DNA from: UBA4416 sp040386075
GTDB lineage: Bacteria > Bacteroidota > Bacteroidia > B-17B0 > Aurantibacillaceae
Length of the DNA: 64,000 bases
Direction of reading: 5' to 3'
Assembly (NCBI GenBank): GCA_040386075.1
Contig: JAZKGE010000048.1
Location: 17,047 to 81,046 of the forward strand
Under the pieces are notes generated by a model that was given only the letters and a program-made list of their open reading frames with translations, made no database searches and was not told where the DNA came from. Below are positions 10,609 to 20,901 of the stretch, one piece after another. A program made the position numbers and the translations under genes. Numbering within the stretch: the stretch's first letter is position 1; the number at the start of each line of letters is the position of its first letter.

Positions 10609-11067
10609 TTACTTCCACTTATTATTAAGCATATCGCCGATCCGTTTATCAATGATAAACGTAAAATCGTTTTCCGAAATTTTACCGAGTTCTACCCAAC
10701 GCATAGATTGTGCGCCATTTTTCTTTTTATCAAAATCAAAAATACCGGTCTTTATTTTTAATCCGGGAGAAAAAGGATCGAGTTCGGCTTTTGATCTCAC
10801 GAGGTAGTAAATGCTGATAACCTGATTATTGGAACTGAAAGCTGAATTCACAAAAAAATCGGTGGTATAGAAATGAGAGAGCACTTCAATTTCCAGATCC
10901 AGCTCTTCTTTAAACTCGCGGATAACACAATCAACGGTTCCTTCTCCATACTCTAAACCACCACCCGGAAATTTGGTAATGTCCATTCCCTTGATATGTT
11001 CGTCAGAAACTAATACTTTATTATCATGTATTAAAATTCCATATACACGAACATTGAAACTCTTCAT
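10609..11067 (-). CDS. NUDIX hydrolase
   Basis: A 152-aa NUDIX-fold enzyme that should hydrolyse a nucleoside diphosphate linked to another group. The NUDIX box reads G-GLEYG-E-GTVDCVI-REFKEEL, matching G-x5-E-x7-RE-U-x-EE. The usual glycine near the end of the box is replaced by aspartate. The catalytic metal-binding glutamates REFKEE are present. It converges on the sigma/anti-sigma operon with no gap: its stop (plus-strand TTA at 10609-10611) touches the other gene's TAA (10606-10608). The substrate cannot be inferred. Confidence 0.85.
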   Translation of the reverse strand: MKSFNVRVYGILIHDNKVLVSDEHIKGMDITKFPGGGLEYGEGTVDCVIREFKEELDLEIEVLSHFYTTDFFVNSAFSSNNQVISIYYLVRSKAELDPFSPGLKIKTGIFDFDKKKNGAQSMRWVELGKISENDFTFIIDKRIGDMLNNKWK

Positions 11068-11116
11068 TCCGTAAAATTAAGGTAATAGTTTGATAGATCA
11101 GCGAAATGAGCTGCTT

Positions 11117-12190
11117 TTAATTACCTTTTTTAAAGTCATTAAAGCCAACCATCAAGCCAATGGTATGAGAGTTGCCTGTTAGAGCATATTTGGAATAGGC
11201 ATAATCCAAATGGAATTTGAATACCTTAAGTCCAAAACCTACCGATAAACCGTTTGCTTTTTTAACATCCGGTAAAGCCATTTCTAATCCTTTTCTGAAG
11301 TTATAGGCCAGCCTTACTGTAAAGTTCTTACCAAACAAGATCTCGGTGCCCAGTACTAAATGACGACCAAATTTATCCAACCCTGTCTTAACTTTGTCGT
11401 TCCTGATCTGTTTTTTTGTTTTAACAATAGGTTTATTGGTAAAAGGATCAATATCGGAAGTTGCTTTTTGAGGATCAACATAAGTTAGATCCCATTTTAA
11501 TAATTGATCATATTGCACAATTACCCGGAAAGGTGCTTTAGATATTTTTTTACTCAAACCTAATACAACATTTTGAGGCAAGGTTTCTTTTGGTCCGTTC
11601 TCAGAAAAGGCTTTCCATTGTCTGCCATAATTTCTTGCCAGTAAAGATATTACTAACTGCTTTTTATTATGGTAGGTTAAACCCACATCCACAGCGCTTC
11701 CAAATGATGAATAAATATCGTAATGAGAATAGATTGTTTTTAAAGAAACTCCTAATGAGAGTGTACTATCCTGGTTCAGGGTTTTGGCAAACGATAAATT
11801 CAAAGAATAATCGGCGGCTTTAAAGTTTCCTGTTTCCACATCAAATTCTGTTCTCCCATCAAATTTGCCATAGTTAAAATATTGTAAGCCTGCACCAAAT
11901 GTGCCATGCTTTTTTAACTGGTGTGCATATAAAAAGTTCCCGTAATTTACATCAGAAACAAAATTCACATAATTAAATGACAATTGCTTATGGCAATCCG
12001 GATTTAGTAAAGCCGGGTTGCTATAGCCCAGGTTTACATCTTTATCCCAGATGGCCGTTGTGGCTCCGCCCAGAGCATTAGAACGGGCCGGAACCGGAAG
12101 ATCTAAAAAACTAAATGTTTTGTTTCCCCCTATCTGGGCAACCATTCCGGTACTAACTACAAGGAAAAGATATGTTACGATTTTTTTCAA
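11117..12190 (-). CDS. porQ: Type IX secretion system protein PorQ
   Basis: A 357-aa outer-membrane beta-barrel of the PorV/PorQ group. It has a signal peptide (residues about 1-18, ending MVAQ), then the family opening FLDLPVPARSNALGGA and the SNPALLNP motif near residue 57, followed by amphipathic beta strands to the C-terminus. PorQ belongs to the attachment complex that links T9SS cargo to lipopolysaccharide at the surface. It is the only T9SS machinery gene in this window and fits the many sorting-domain proteins found here. It lies 39 bp downstream of kynA on the same strand. Confidence 0.85.
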   Translation of the reverse strand: MKKIVTYLFLVVSTGMVAQIGGNKTFSFLDLPVPARSNALGGATTAIWDKDVNLGYSNPALLNPDCHKQLSFNYVNFVSDVNYGNFLYAHQLKKHGTFGAGLQYFNYGKFDGRTEFDVETGNFKAADYSLNLSFAKTLNQDSTLSLGVSLKTIYSHYDIYSSFGSAVDVGLTYHNKKQLVISLLARNYGRQWKAFSENGPKETLPQNVVLGLSKKISKAPFRVIVQYDQLLKWDLTYVDPQKATSDIDPFTNKPIVKTKKQIRNDKVKTGLDKFGRHLVLGTEILFGKNFTVRLAYNFRKGLEMALPDVKKANGLSVGFGLKVFKFHLDYAYSKYALTGNSHTIGLMVGFNDFKKGN

Positions 12191-12229
12191 TATGATTATA
12201 AACGCTTAGATCTGAGATTTATTGTGTTG

Positions 12230-13237
12230 CTATTTAGTTACTCTAAACACGTTGGTTTCAACCCAGCCTTTCCCCCAGTCTTCGTGTTCCTGCTCTGTCC
12301 ATATTTCTGGATAAAAAATACGTTTCTGGAAGCGTGGAGGCAAGTATTTTTGCCAGTTAGTTCCACCCGTAGCAGCAACATCTTCAGTATTTTGCTGTAA
12401 ATAACGCACAGCACTTTTGTAATGCATCAATGGCCAGTTAATGTTCACATTAACATCCAGTTCTTTTAAAGCATTCACTAATTTTGGATTTTGCTGATCG
12501 TCAGCTGATAGTGATTTATACTTTGCCCAGATGTTTTTTGTTTGATATTCCTTAGCTAAAGCAATAAACTCGGCACCATATTTTTTCTCGAACTGATTTA
12601 AGGTTAACGTTTTTTTGCCAGTGGCTAGTTCTGTAGCGCCTTTGTTCCAGTAAATATTCTGGAACATTTCTTCAATACTTGGGTTTGTACCTTTCATAGA
12701 TGGTCTTACTTCTTTATCCACCAGGTTAAAAAAATCGGTTGCCAAAATTTCTATTTTACGGTATTGAGCGCTTTGGAAACCACTTGCCGGCAATAAAGCC
12801 ATTCGGTAACGCAGGAACTGCTCTTTTTCCATACCGTCAACCATGATCTCAAATGATTTGGTTAATGATTCAAAATAACGGTTGATACGGGTTACGCGAT
12901 CTGCAAAAAAGTTCGCGTCCAATTTATCTTTCCAACCGAGGTTTTGTCCACTTGGTAAAATGTTAGGGCCATTATTACCGATCTGCTCCATTTCGTGTAA
13001 CGACAATTTGAAATATAATTCGGTGATCTGATGATACATGATAAAGATCTTCTCGTCCGGAAAATCTGTCTTTGGATTTTGCAATGTTAATAACGTTTCA
13101 ACTTGTATATAATCCCAATATGTTAAGTAGTTTGATAATAAAAGTCCATCTAAATAACTATCCAGACTTTGACCCATTTGCAGGTATTTTTCTTCAAGCT
13201 GATTTACCCGGTCTACAATTTCTTTTTTTAATTCCAT
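12230..13237 (-). CDS. kynA: Tryptophan 2,3-dioxygenase family protein
   Basis: A 335-aa heme dioxygenase that opens the indole ring of L-tryptophan to N-formylkynurenine. YWDYIQVETLLTLQ and HQITELYFKLSLHE (His69 in the place of the distal histidine) match the family, as do RYRMALLPASGFQS and the C-terminal MHYKSAVRYL...ATGGTNW segment that holds the heme-ligating histidine and substrate loop. Length fits the Bacteroidota form. No other kynurenine-pathway gene lies nearby, so the local context does not tell whether it serves NAD synthesis or degradation. Confidence 0.88.
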   Translation of the reverse strand: MELKKEIVDRVNQLEEKYLQMGQSLDSYLDGLLLSNYLTYWDYIQVETLLTLQNPKTDFPDEKIFIMYHQITELYFKLSLHEMEQIGNNGPNILPSGQNLGWKDKLDANFFADRVTRINRYFESLTKSFEIMVDGMEKEQFLRYRMALLPASGFQSAQYRKIEILATDFFNLVDKEVRPSMKGTNPSIEEMFQNIYWNKGATELATGKKTLTLNQFEKKYGAEFIALAKEYQTKNIWAKYKSLSADDQQNPKLVNALKELDVNVNINWPLMHYKSAVRYLQQNTEDVAATGGTNWQKYLPPRFQKRIFYPEIWTEQEHEDWGKGWVETNVFRVTK

Positions 13238-13275
13238 CGTGTTTTCTTTAAGTGGCGCTAAGATACCAAAAATAA

Positions 13276-13306
13276 AAAAGGATATGAATTATATCCATAT
13301 CCTTTT
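13276..13306 (-). terminator. Intrinsic terminator downstream of the DUF3108 gene
   Basis: AAAAGGATATG (13276-13286) pairs with CATATCCTTTT (13296-13306) across a 9-nt loop. Read on the minus strand, the stem is followed by a T-rich run, so it should end transcription of the DUF3108 gene before kynA. Confidence 0.75.
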
Positions 13307-13324
13307 AATTATTTAATTTTTACC

Positions 13325-14176
13325 TTATTTTTTGACCTCTGAAGTAGGGTTTGCCAGATTTTTTACACTTACAATATCTAACTTAACAGATCCTACTACC
13401 AATTTGGCCTGAGCTCTTAACGGAACGTGATTTTTATCGTCGGTTAACCAGACATTTAAATCGTCTTCACGTTTAAAAATACGTCCTTTTTGTACTATCG
13501 GTCTGAATTTCACACAATTAAACGTACCAATATCACAGGTAATCTTTTCTTTGCCAATATATCTGATCTTTAAAGGCCATATTTCCTTATCTACAATGCT
13601 GTTTATAGTAAATACATCGCCTTCTTTAGCATCGGTAAGATCTAAATTTCGGGCAGAATAAAAAGCCGAGATCATATCCTGTGTTCCCTGCGGAATATCT
13701 ACTTTCTCGCCTCCACCAACATCCACTTTGTTTGTGTAGTGGTTAAATGTATAATCCTGATTGATGGTTACACCGCCTTCGTATACTCTGCGAACAAACA
13801 TCCAGGGCAACATAGCATCTTTATCAATAAATGTTTCGTAACGATCGCGCACTTTAAAGAACCAATCGAATGTGCCTTTAGAATAGCCGTTTCCAACAAC
13901 GTGGTAGACTTTTCTTCCACCTACTTCAAGAAGATCAGGCTTTACTTCCATTACAATAACTCCAGCATCCATTACACCGTAGTGTAAACGGTATGACAAG
14001 ATCTCGCCTTCTTTAAAAGCTTCGTTTGGTTTTAGCGGTAATTCTTTTTTAGGTGTATTTTGTGGTAAAACTTGTTCCAATTTTTCTTCAGATGAAACGA
14101 TCTTTACTGCCGAACATAAGGCTACAATAGATACAGCGGCAGTTGTAATAATTGCGATATGCTTAATTGTTTTCAT
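13325..14176 (-). CDS. DUF3108 domain protein, exported
   Basis: A 283-aa protein with an N-terminal hydrophobic segment (about 7-26, IAIITTAAVSIVALCSAVKI) that is a signal peptide or anchor. The rest is the DUF3108 domain, recognisable by GEILSYRLHYGVMDAG near the start, the central DRYETFID and the strand ending PLRAQAKLVVGSVKLDI. The family is predicted to be a beta-barrel-like periplasmic fold of unknown function. A hairpin terminator separates it from kynA. Confidence 0.8.
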   Translation of the reverse strand: MKTIKHIAIITTAAVSIVALCSAVKIVSSEEKLEQVLPQNTPKKELPLKPNEAFKEGEILSYRLHYGVMDAGVIVMEVKPDLLEVGGRKVYHVVGNGYSKGTFDWFFKVRDRYETFIDKDAMLPWMFVRRVYEGGVTINQDYTFNHYTNKVDVGGGEKVDIPQGTQDMISAFYSARNLDLTDAKEGDVFTINSIVDKEIWPLKIRYIGKEKITCDIGTFNCVKFRPIVQKGRIFKREDDLNVWLTDDKNHVPLRAQAKLVVGSVKLDIVSVKNLANPTSEVKK

Positions 14177-14343
14177 ACTCTAGTAAATTCAAACCTTATG
14201 CCAAGATAAATCTACGGAATTATTCGCTGTTAAAATATGTAAAATATGAAAAGGTACAGGCAAGGCCGCTATATTTGTAAAACACAACGCTTCTAAAACA
14301 CACAATTACCAAGGAAAACAATAATCACACAAAAATTAATCTT

Positions 14344-14682
14344 ATGAAAACCTATATATTACTCAGTTTTTTAGCTTTATTTACCCTAAACTGCTCATAC
14401 AGGCAGGCTGACAAAGTGTCTCCTTTAGCAAACGAAATCCCAAAAGGGGAAAAATTCAGGATCACGTTACCCGAAGATCATACAACCGGATATATGTGGC
14501 AGATAGACAATAAGTTTGATGGTAAGGTACTTGATTATTATGGATCGGTATTCAGAGGTAATGAAAAAGGTGTTGATTTTAATTTTGTGGCTCTGGAAAA
14601 AGGCAAAACTATTGTGAATTTTACCTTAATTAAATACCGCGACACTTCGGAAGTAAAACAATTTATTATTGATGTAAAGTAG
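14344..14682 (+). CDS. Chagasin-like (I42) protease inhibitor, lipoprotein
   Basis: A 112-aa protein with a lipobox (LNCS near residue 17) and the chagasin/I42 fold. The three inhibitory loops of that family, NPTTGY, GxGG and RPW, appear here as DHTTGYMW, RGNEKG and KYRD, so the first is well kept and the other two are degenerate. Inhibition of papain-like cysteine proteases is known for the family; for this divergent copy it is inference. It converges on tamB with a 5-bp gap. Confidence 0.72.
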   Translation: MKTYILLSFLALFTLNCSYRQADKVSPLANEIPKGEKFRITLPEDHTTGYMWQIDNKFDGKVLDYYGSVFRGNEKGVDFNFVALEKGKTIVNFTLIKYRDTSEVKQFIIDVK

Positions 14683-14687
14683 CAGAA

Positions 14688-17600
14688 TTACTTTACAGGC
14701 GCTTTTTTCTTTCTGAATTTATCCAGGTAACGTTTGTATAGCTCACTTAGATTTTCATATTCTTCCCTGTAAAATATACCTACGCCTTGAGTAAATGATC
14801 CTCCGGTTGTTGCTATCTCTACATTATCATTACTCCGGTTGAATGCTTTTACCCTATATCTCCCCGACTCTGTTAATTTATATTCCAAGGTTACATCACC
14901 AATTAAGTTACTGGTATTATTACTTTTTTGAGTAGTACTGGATGGCGCATTATTGTTACTGGCTACACCAAAATTTCCGTCAATTACCAAACGGTTATTA
15001 AATAATTGCTTGGAAAGAGCCAGATCCAACTCATCGCTGCTTAACGTACCTCCCGGTCTGTAATTTACACCAATGTCAACATCTTTGGTAACGCCATTTA
15101 ACCAGTTACTCATTTTATTACTCAACATTTCTGAGCCTGTTGCCGCAGCTGCTCCACCTGCACTAATACCGCCTCCACCAGAAACCGATACGGGCGTTAT
15201 GAAACTCCGTAAAAGCAATAAGGCAAACACCTGCCGATTCATTTCATTTTCGTCGCTCAAAATACTCCTGATGGCTGAGCGTGTGGTTTCATCTATAGTT
15301 GGCAACTCTATTCCAAATGAAATGTTTGGAGACGTTAATTTATCCCTCATGTATAATTTACAATCCACAGGAAAGCGTTTGTTGTAATTATTTAATGAAT
15401 CATTTGGAAATAATGGCTTGATGGATGCGCGCTGTTTGTAGTTAGCTACAATATCAATATTGGCTTTATACACGTTACCATTCCATTTGATAGAACTTCC
15501 CTTTTGGATCTCAAATTTTTTGGTCACAAAATCTTCCAACGTAAATAAATAGTCACCGCTTGCAAGCACATAGTCGCCGTACATATCAAACTTGCCTTTT
15601 GAATTTATTTTCAAATTCAAGTTACCATCACCCCTTGCCTTAATCACATCACCTGATTTTTCATCAAAGATCAACTGCACCTCTGCATCTCTGGTTGCCT
15701 CCAAATTGAAATCCAATGAAAAGTTAGAGCGCGTATTTTTAACAACGGTTTTAATAGTATCTTTTGTAACAAATCTTATAAAATCATTACTCCCAATTTC
15801 CGACGGACCATCCAAAGGAATATAAAAATAAGTTCCTCCGTTGGTCTTTAAATTCAGTTCCATTTTTATGTCTTCCAAAAAGCCATAAATACCTGCATTT
15901 CCGGAAGCATAGGCTGTGCCATAATATGCAGGGTTATTGGCAGCGGTAGTATTAAGTACCATTAGTTTATTCGTATTAACGTCAAAGTCAATACGCATAT
16001 CCTTAAAGTTATTATGAAATATATTGCCGTATACACTTCCAACATTACCCATTTTATCACGGATCTCGATATTTTCAAAATTTATCTGCTTCGGCATAAT
16101 ATCAACATACCCACTTACCGAATACTGTACATTCAGAAAATCCACGATCATTATACATTTAAAGAATTTCAATTTGGCATTTATCTGTGGGTTGTCCAGT
16201 GTTCCTGTGACCTTACCATTTCCCGTCAGGAAACCCACCTTAAAGGTTAAAATATCTTTGAGATAAGGCTGAAGCAAAGAAAGGTCGAAGGGTTCTGCCT
16301 TAAAGGTAATATCAATATTTTCCTCTTTCTTTTTAGGATAATAGTAGCCCTGAAATTCGATATTCTTTAAATTATTTCCATCAAAGTCTTTTGCAAATGC
16401 CGAAAAGCCATTAATATTCACATATTCTTTTTCAGGATTGTATTCGCTTTTTATTTCACCATAACCTATAAGTTTGTTATTGAATTTAAATTCTTTGAAT
16501 GTAATATCACTTGATATCAAAGATTTACCAAACAAACCATACACGCTGGTGTTGCCTGTTAAGCTTCCATCAATAGTAACTTTTGAGTCTTCAAGAAAAG
16601 GATTTAGCTGTGATAATCTAAAATTTTGAATGAAAACATCGAATTTATCTTCGCTCTTTTTTGATAGTTTTCCATCAAGAGTGATCAACTGATTTTGATT
16701 GTAAAAAGTTAAAGAATTAATACTTACCGTGCCTGACGTATCTATTATAACCGGGTTGGCTTTCACGATCTGCCAAACACTATCTTCAACCGTGTATTTT
16801 ATTTTATCGAATAAAACGGTGGCACTGCTGTTATCAAATTGTGCTTTTCCGGTTATTACTCCTGCATTTTTTGGGCTCAACAAATTATCCCAGTTCAAAT
16901 TAAAATCAGTGGTCTTATCATTAGCTGTAAATACAAATGCTGGATTTTTAAAAGCAAAACTATCCGACACATTAATGGCTTTGGCTTTGTATGTTATAGC
17001 TACACCATGAGGCAAAGAGTTTACTTCAATGTTATTTTCCCTGAATTTAATTCCTGAATACTGTATCACATCACTATTCGTTCGAAGGTTCAAATAATTA
17101 ATGGACGCGTCAAACGAACCCTGGATCATTGTATTCTGACTTATCATCAGATCTTTCAGAAACAACTCATTAACAACAGCAAAGTTCTTAATTTTAATAT
17201 TCAGCTCCGCCTCATCAGTATAAATGTAACGTGTGCGAGATTTTACAAAGGTTGGGAAGTATTCATTGAGGTATTGTGTAAATGCCGCCGGAAGTGTACT
17301 TAAATTATACCTTCCTTTTAATTCAATATTAGCAATACTTGAGTTTAACTTGATATTTTTATAAGCAGTTGCCTGATCAAGTTCCAAATTAAAACTACTC
17401 AGTTTTAAAGTTTTATTTTCTGTTCGATAGATCGTGTTATCAAAATTAATGAGGCCACTTAAATTATCAATGCTGTTACCATTTAAATTGATCAATATCT
17501 GAGAAGAGACCTTCCCGTTTAATTGGGAAGTTGCAAAATTGGTTTTCTGCAGATCAAAGTTATTGATGGTGGAAATAAAATCCATTTTGGGAACTTTGTC

Positions 17601-19175
17601 AGTAAAATCAATGGTCCCGTTAAAATCGAAATTAGCGCTGCTATCCTTACTCGCTACATTTCCAGTGAAGATCTGTTTTTTAAATTGTCCATCTATCTTT
17701 ACATTATCATACTGATACTTATTGTATGTTATTGACTGAACAACGCCATCAAAAGTAGCATCCAGCTCTTTCTGTGTAAGTCCCCTACCTTTTATTTTTG
17801 TGGACAATGAGATAGGGCCAACAAATTTCACATCCGGAAATAACTTTGATAAATTAAAATTGGTGGTTGCAATAGAGCCTGAATATTCAATTAATTTGGA
17901 TTTGTTTGTATTGTTTACCTGAAGGTCTGTTTTAATATTTCCTACATCTGTTTTAAAGGTACCATAGGTTGCAAAATTATTTATGAAACCATCAAACTTT
18001 CCTTTATAAGAAATAACACCTAATTTTCCTATTTCTTTAGGTAAACTTAAATAAGTGGATTTATCAAATGGCGGGATCGGAAATTTTTCAAGGTCGGCTT
18101 TTGAAGTTGATAATTTTTCGGCATCGAAATGAATAAATGACTTATCAATATCAGGCAGTCCTGTAATACTCATATCGCCAATAAATTGCGTACTACTGCG
18201 GTAGCTGATCATCATTTCTGTTCCGCTCAGATCATTTACGAAACCCCGTACTTTTCCTTTAACAACTAAAACTTCATGAAAACCATTTAGTTCTTCAGCA
18301 AAATAAGCAATGTCTTTAAAGTTAACGTAAGTACTGTCTTTTAATCTTCCCTTGATATAAACTTTATTAATAAAATCAAGATAATCTTCCCAGTGATCGT
18401 ACTTAAAACTCAACCGGCCTTTAACAAGGCTGTTAGCAGTTTTTAAATAAATACTATCGCAACGCAATTCGGTTGATGAGATCCTGGCTTTAGTGGTTAA
18501 GTTCTTTAATTCGAGTCCGCAATGCTCAACAGCACTCAATCCGGTAATTTGTGCGCCAATGGTATCGCCTTTAAAACTAATATCAGTTAAAGTGCCATAA
18601 GCATGTGATACATGAATGTGATTGAAATTCATGTTACGCACCACCTTATCCGTATCTCTTAAAAGACGATAGGTAAAATCAACATTATTTAATTTTAACG
18701 CTCCGTATTTGATCTTCCATGGAGAAGGTGTAGTATCATTGGGCAATGTATCTGTTGAAGTAAAATAATCTGCCAGGTATTGAAAGTTCCAATCGTCTTC
18801 ATTCTTGTACTTTAGAAGTTTAACTTTTATATCAGATAATTTAACTTCATCCAGGTTAAGTTTCTTTTTATCAAAATTAAATCCGCTTACATCAACGGTA
18901 ATGCTTTTACCATAAACCAGGGTATCATTATGCTTATCGCTTAAAAAAACGCCTTGCAGTGTAACATTACTGATTAGGGATATCTTAAGTCGTTCAATAT
19001 CCACTTTAGCATTTAACTCGCGGCTTAAATATGCGGTTACTTTTTTGGCCGCCCAGGTTTGAAATGCCTCTGTTTGAACGGTTACATACATCACATCTAC
19101 AAAAACCACAATAAGTAACAGGGAAAACAGTATTGTTTTCCATATTATTCTTGTAATTTTGCCCAATTTACTCAT
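14688..19175 (-). CDS. tamB: Translocation and assembly module protein TamB
   Basis: A 1495-aa AsmA/TamB-like protein. One N-terminal membrane helix (residues about 12-32, IIWKTILFSLLLIVVFVDV) is followed by an AsmA-like segment (KKVTAYLSRELNAKVDIERLKI), then a very long run of beta repeats that should form a hydrophobic groove bridging the periplasm. The C-terminal DUF490 region ends near YREEYENLSELYKRYLDKFRKKK. In other bacteria TamB works with TamA in outer-membrane assembly or lipid transport. It is divergent from tsaD, a neighbour often seen in this phylum. Confidence 0.85.
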   Translation of the reverse strand: MSKLGKITRIIWKTILFSLLLIVVFVDVMYVTVQTEAFQTWAAKKVTAYLSRELNAKVDIERLKISLISNVTLQGVFLSDKHNDTLVYGKSITVDVSGFNFDKKKLNLDEVKLSDIKVKLLKYKNEDDWNFQYLADYFTSTDTLPNDTTPSPWKIKYGALKLNNVDFTYRLLRDTDKVVRNMNFNHIHVSHAYGTLTDISFKGDTIGAQITGLSAVEHCGLELKNLTTKARISSTELRCDSIYLKTANSLVKGRLSFKYDHWEDYLDFINKVYIKGRLKDSTYVNFKDIAYFAEELNGFHEVLVVKGKVRGFVNDLSGTEMMISYRSSTQFIGDMSITGLPDIDKSFIHFDAEKLSTSKADLEKFPIPPFDKSTYLSLPKEIGKLGVISYKGKFDGFINNFATYGTFKTDVGNIKTDLQVNNTNKSKLIEYSGSIATTNFNLSKLFPDVKFVGPISLSTKIKGRGLTQKELDATFDGVVQSITYNKYQYDNVKIDGQFKKQIFTGNVASKDSSANFDFNGTIDFTDKVPKMDFISTINNFDLQKTNFATSQLNGKVSSQILINLNGNSIDNLSGLINFDNTIYRTENKTLKLSSFNLELDQATAYKNIKLNSSIANIELKGRYNLSTLPAAFTQYLNEYFPTFVKSRTRYIYTDEAELNIKIKNFAVVNELFLKDLMISQNTMIQGSFDASINYLNLRTNSDVIQYSGIKFRENNIEVNSLPHGVAITYKAKAINVSDSFAFKNPAFVFTANDKTTDFNLNWDNLLSPKNAGVITGKAQFDNSSATVLFDKIKYTVEDSVWQIVKANPVIIDTSGTVSINSLTFYNQNQLITLDGKLSKKSEDKFDVFIQNFRLSQLNPFLEDSKVTIDGSLTGNTSVYGLFGKSLISSDITFKEFKFNNKLIGYGEIKSEYNPEKEYVNINGFSAFAKDFDGNNLKNIEFQGYYYPKKKEENIDITFKAEPFDLSLLQPYLKDILTFKVGFLTGNGKVTGTLDNPQINAKLKFFKCIMIVDFLNVQYSVSGYVDIMPKQINFENIEIRDKMGNVGSVYGNIFHNNFKDMRIDFDVNTNKLMVLNTTAANNPAYYGTAYASGNAGIYGFLEDIKMELNLKTNGGTYFYIPLDGPSEIGSNDFIRFVTKDTIKTVVKNTRSNFSLDFNLEATRDAEVQLIFDEKSGDVIKARGDGNLNLKINSKGKFDMYGDYVLASGDYLFTLEDFVTKKFEIQKGSSIKWNGNVYKANIDIVANYKQRASIKPLFPNDSLNNYNKRFPVDCKLYMRDKLTSPNISFGIELPTIDETTRSAIRSILSDENEMNRQVFALLLLRSFITPVSVSGGGGISAGGAAAATGSEMLSNKMSNWLNGVTKDVDIGVNYRPGGTLSSDELDLALSKQLFNNRLVIDGNFGVASNNNAPSSTTQKSNNTSNLIGDVTLEYKLTESGRYRVKAFNRSNDNVEIATTGGSFTQGVGIFYREEYENLSELYKRYLDKFRKKKAPVK

Positions 19176-19256
19176 AGTGTATAAAAATAACGAAATAACC
19201 CAAACTAAGTACGTTAATAATCATTAAGATTTTTACGTAATACCCTTGATAATATT

Positions 19257-20297
19257 ATGCCACAAGACCTAAATCATACAAAAGATATCTATATTTTAGG
19301 GATAGAATCGAGCTGTGATGACACCTCTTGTGCGGTGCTCAAAAACAATTTGTTATTATCCAATATTACTGCCAATCAAAGTATTCATGAGCAATACGGC
19401 GGTGTAATACCTGAACTCGCAAGCAGGGATCATCAAAAAAACATTGTTCCGGTGGTTGATGCTGCATTAAAAAAAGCCGGTATTACATTGGATCAATTAA
19501 GCGGTATTGCAGTAACCCGTGGCCCGGGATTAAGCGGAAGTTTATTGGTTGGCTTATCATTTGCAAAATCTCTGTCGCTGGCATTGCGTATTCCGTTGAT
19601 AGAGGTAAATCACATGCAGGGGCATATCTTAGCTCATTTTATTAGTGAAAAAAATAAAATACCGCAACCGGAATTCCCATTCTTATGTTTAACGGTAAGT
19701 GGTGGGCACACGCAAATTGTAAAAATAACTGATCATTTAACCTTTGAATTATTAGCAGAAACAGAGGATGATGCCGTTGGCGAAGCTTTTGATAAAGCTG
19801 CTAAAATATTGGGATTACCATATCCCGGCGGACCATTGATAGACAAATATGCTAAGCTAGGTGATGCATCAAAATATAAATTTCCGACACCACATTTAAA
19901 AAATAACAACTATAGTTTTAGTGGTGTAAAAACGGCATTCTTATATTTCATACAGGAACAAACAAAATTGAATTCAAATTTCATTACTGAAAACCTGAAT
20001 GATATTTGCGCTTCGTACCAGGCACATTTGATTAAGTATCTATTGAAAAATTTACTGGCTGTTACTAAAGAAACCAACATCAAACACATTGCTATAGCCG
20101 GTGGCGTATCAGCAAATTCGGGGTTAAGAAGCGAGTTAGAAGCTTTAGGAAAAAAACATCAATGGCAAACCTTTATTCCCAAATTTGAATACTGCACAGA
20201 TAATGCAGCTATGATAGCTATAACAGGGTACTATAAATTTTTGAAGAAAGAATTTTGTGGATTGGAAACTACTCCTTTGGCTAGATACCAAATCTAG
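19257..20297 (+). CDS. tsaD: tRNA N6-adenosine threonylcarbamoyltransferase TsaD
   Basis: A 346-aa member of the Kae1/TsaD/YgjD family, which transfers the threonylcarbamoyl group to A37 of tRNAs that read ANN codons. The opening ILGIESSCDDTSCAVL is diagnostic. HMQGHILAH carries the HxxxH metal-binding pair. LTVSGGHTQIV, GEAFDKAAKILGLPYPGGP and AIAGGVSANSGLR are the nucleotide-binding segments. Full length, cytoplasmic, essential in most bacteria. Confidence 0.95.
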   Translation: MPQDLNHTKDIYILGIESSCDDTSCAVLKNNLLLSNITANQSIHEQYGGVIPELASRDHQKNIVPVVDAALKKAGITLDQLSGIAVTRGPGLSGSLLVGLSFAKSLSLALRIPLIEVNHMQGHILAHFISEKNKIPQPEFPFLCLTVSGGHTQIVKITDHLTFELLAETEDDAVGEAFDKAAKILGLPYPGGPLIDKYAKLGDASKYKFPTPHLKNNNYSFSGVKTAFLYFIQEQTKLNSNFITENLNDICASYQAHLIKYLLKNLLAVTKETNIKHIAIAGGVSANSGLRSELEALGKKHQWQTFIPKFEYCTDNAAMIAITGYYKFLKKEFCGLETTPLARYQI

Positions 20298-20334
20298 AAT
20301 GGAAAATGGATAAGGGAAGATGGAAAACGAAATA

Positions 20335-20901
20335 TTACTTCGTATTAAACTCATTCATGCAGCGAGCTAAACCAATAAACGCAAAGGCTTTAATAGCATC
20401 AGCGGCAATTTTCACACGCTCGTTCAGTGTTTTTTTCTCTTCATCGTTCCATTTACCCAACACATAATTTACCTGTGCACCTTTATTAAATTCGCTACTG
20501 ATCCCAAAGCGTAAACGTGGGTAACTCGTTGTACCCAATATTTCCTGAATGTTTTTTAATCCATTATGCCCACCATCACTGCCTTTTGGTCCTAATCTGA
20601 TTTTACCAAATGGTAGGGCTAACTCATCAACAATCACAAGTACATTTTCAATATCTATCTTTTCAGATTGCATCCAGTAATTTAAAGCCTTGCCACTTAA
20701 ATTCATATAAGTGGTTGGTTTAATCAAGATGAGTTGTTTACCTTTATATTTAAATTCGGCAACATCAGCCAACCTATCTGATTTGAATTTAAGATCATTT
20801 TCTTTAGCCAGATGATCCAGCACTTCAAAGCCAATGTTATGGCGCGTATGAGCATACTCGTCTCCGATATTTCCTAAACCAACTATCAAAAATTTACTCA
20901 T
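20335..20901 (-). CDS. pth: Peptidyl-tRNA hydrolase
   Basis: A 188-aa enzyme that frees tRNA from peptidyl-tRNA dropped by the ribosome. GLGNIGDEYAHTRHNIGFEVLD contains the catalytic histidine (HNIGF), LIKPTTYMNLSGKA follows, then VIVDELALPFGKIRL holds the conserved aspartate, and GSDGGHNGLKNI the substrate-binding loop. Full length. It converges on tsaD (37-bp gap) and is divergent from rho. Confidence 0.95.
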   Translation of the reverse strand: MSKFLIVGLGNIGDEYAHTRHNIGFEVLDHLAKENDLKFKSDRLADVAEFKYKGKQLILIKPTTYMNLSGKALNYWMQSEKIDIENVLVIVDELALPFGKIRLGPKGSDGGHNGLKNIQEILGTTSYPRLRFGISSEFNKGAQVNYVLGKWNDEEKKTLNERVKIAADAIKAFAFIGLARCMNEFNTK

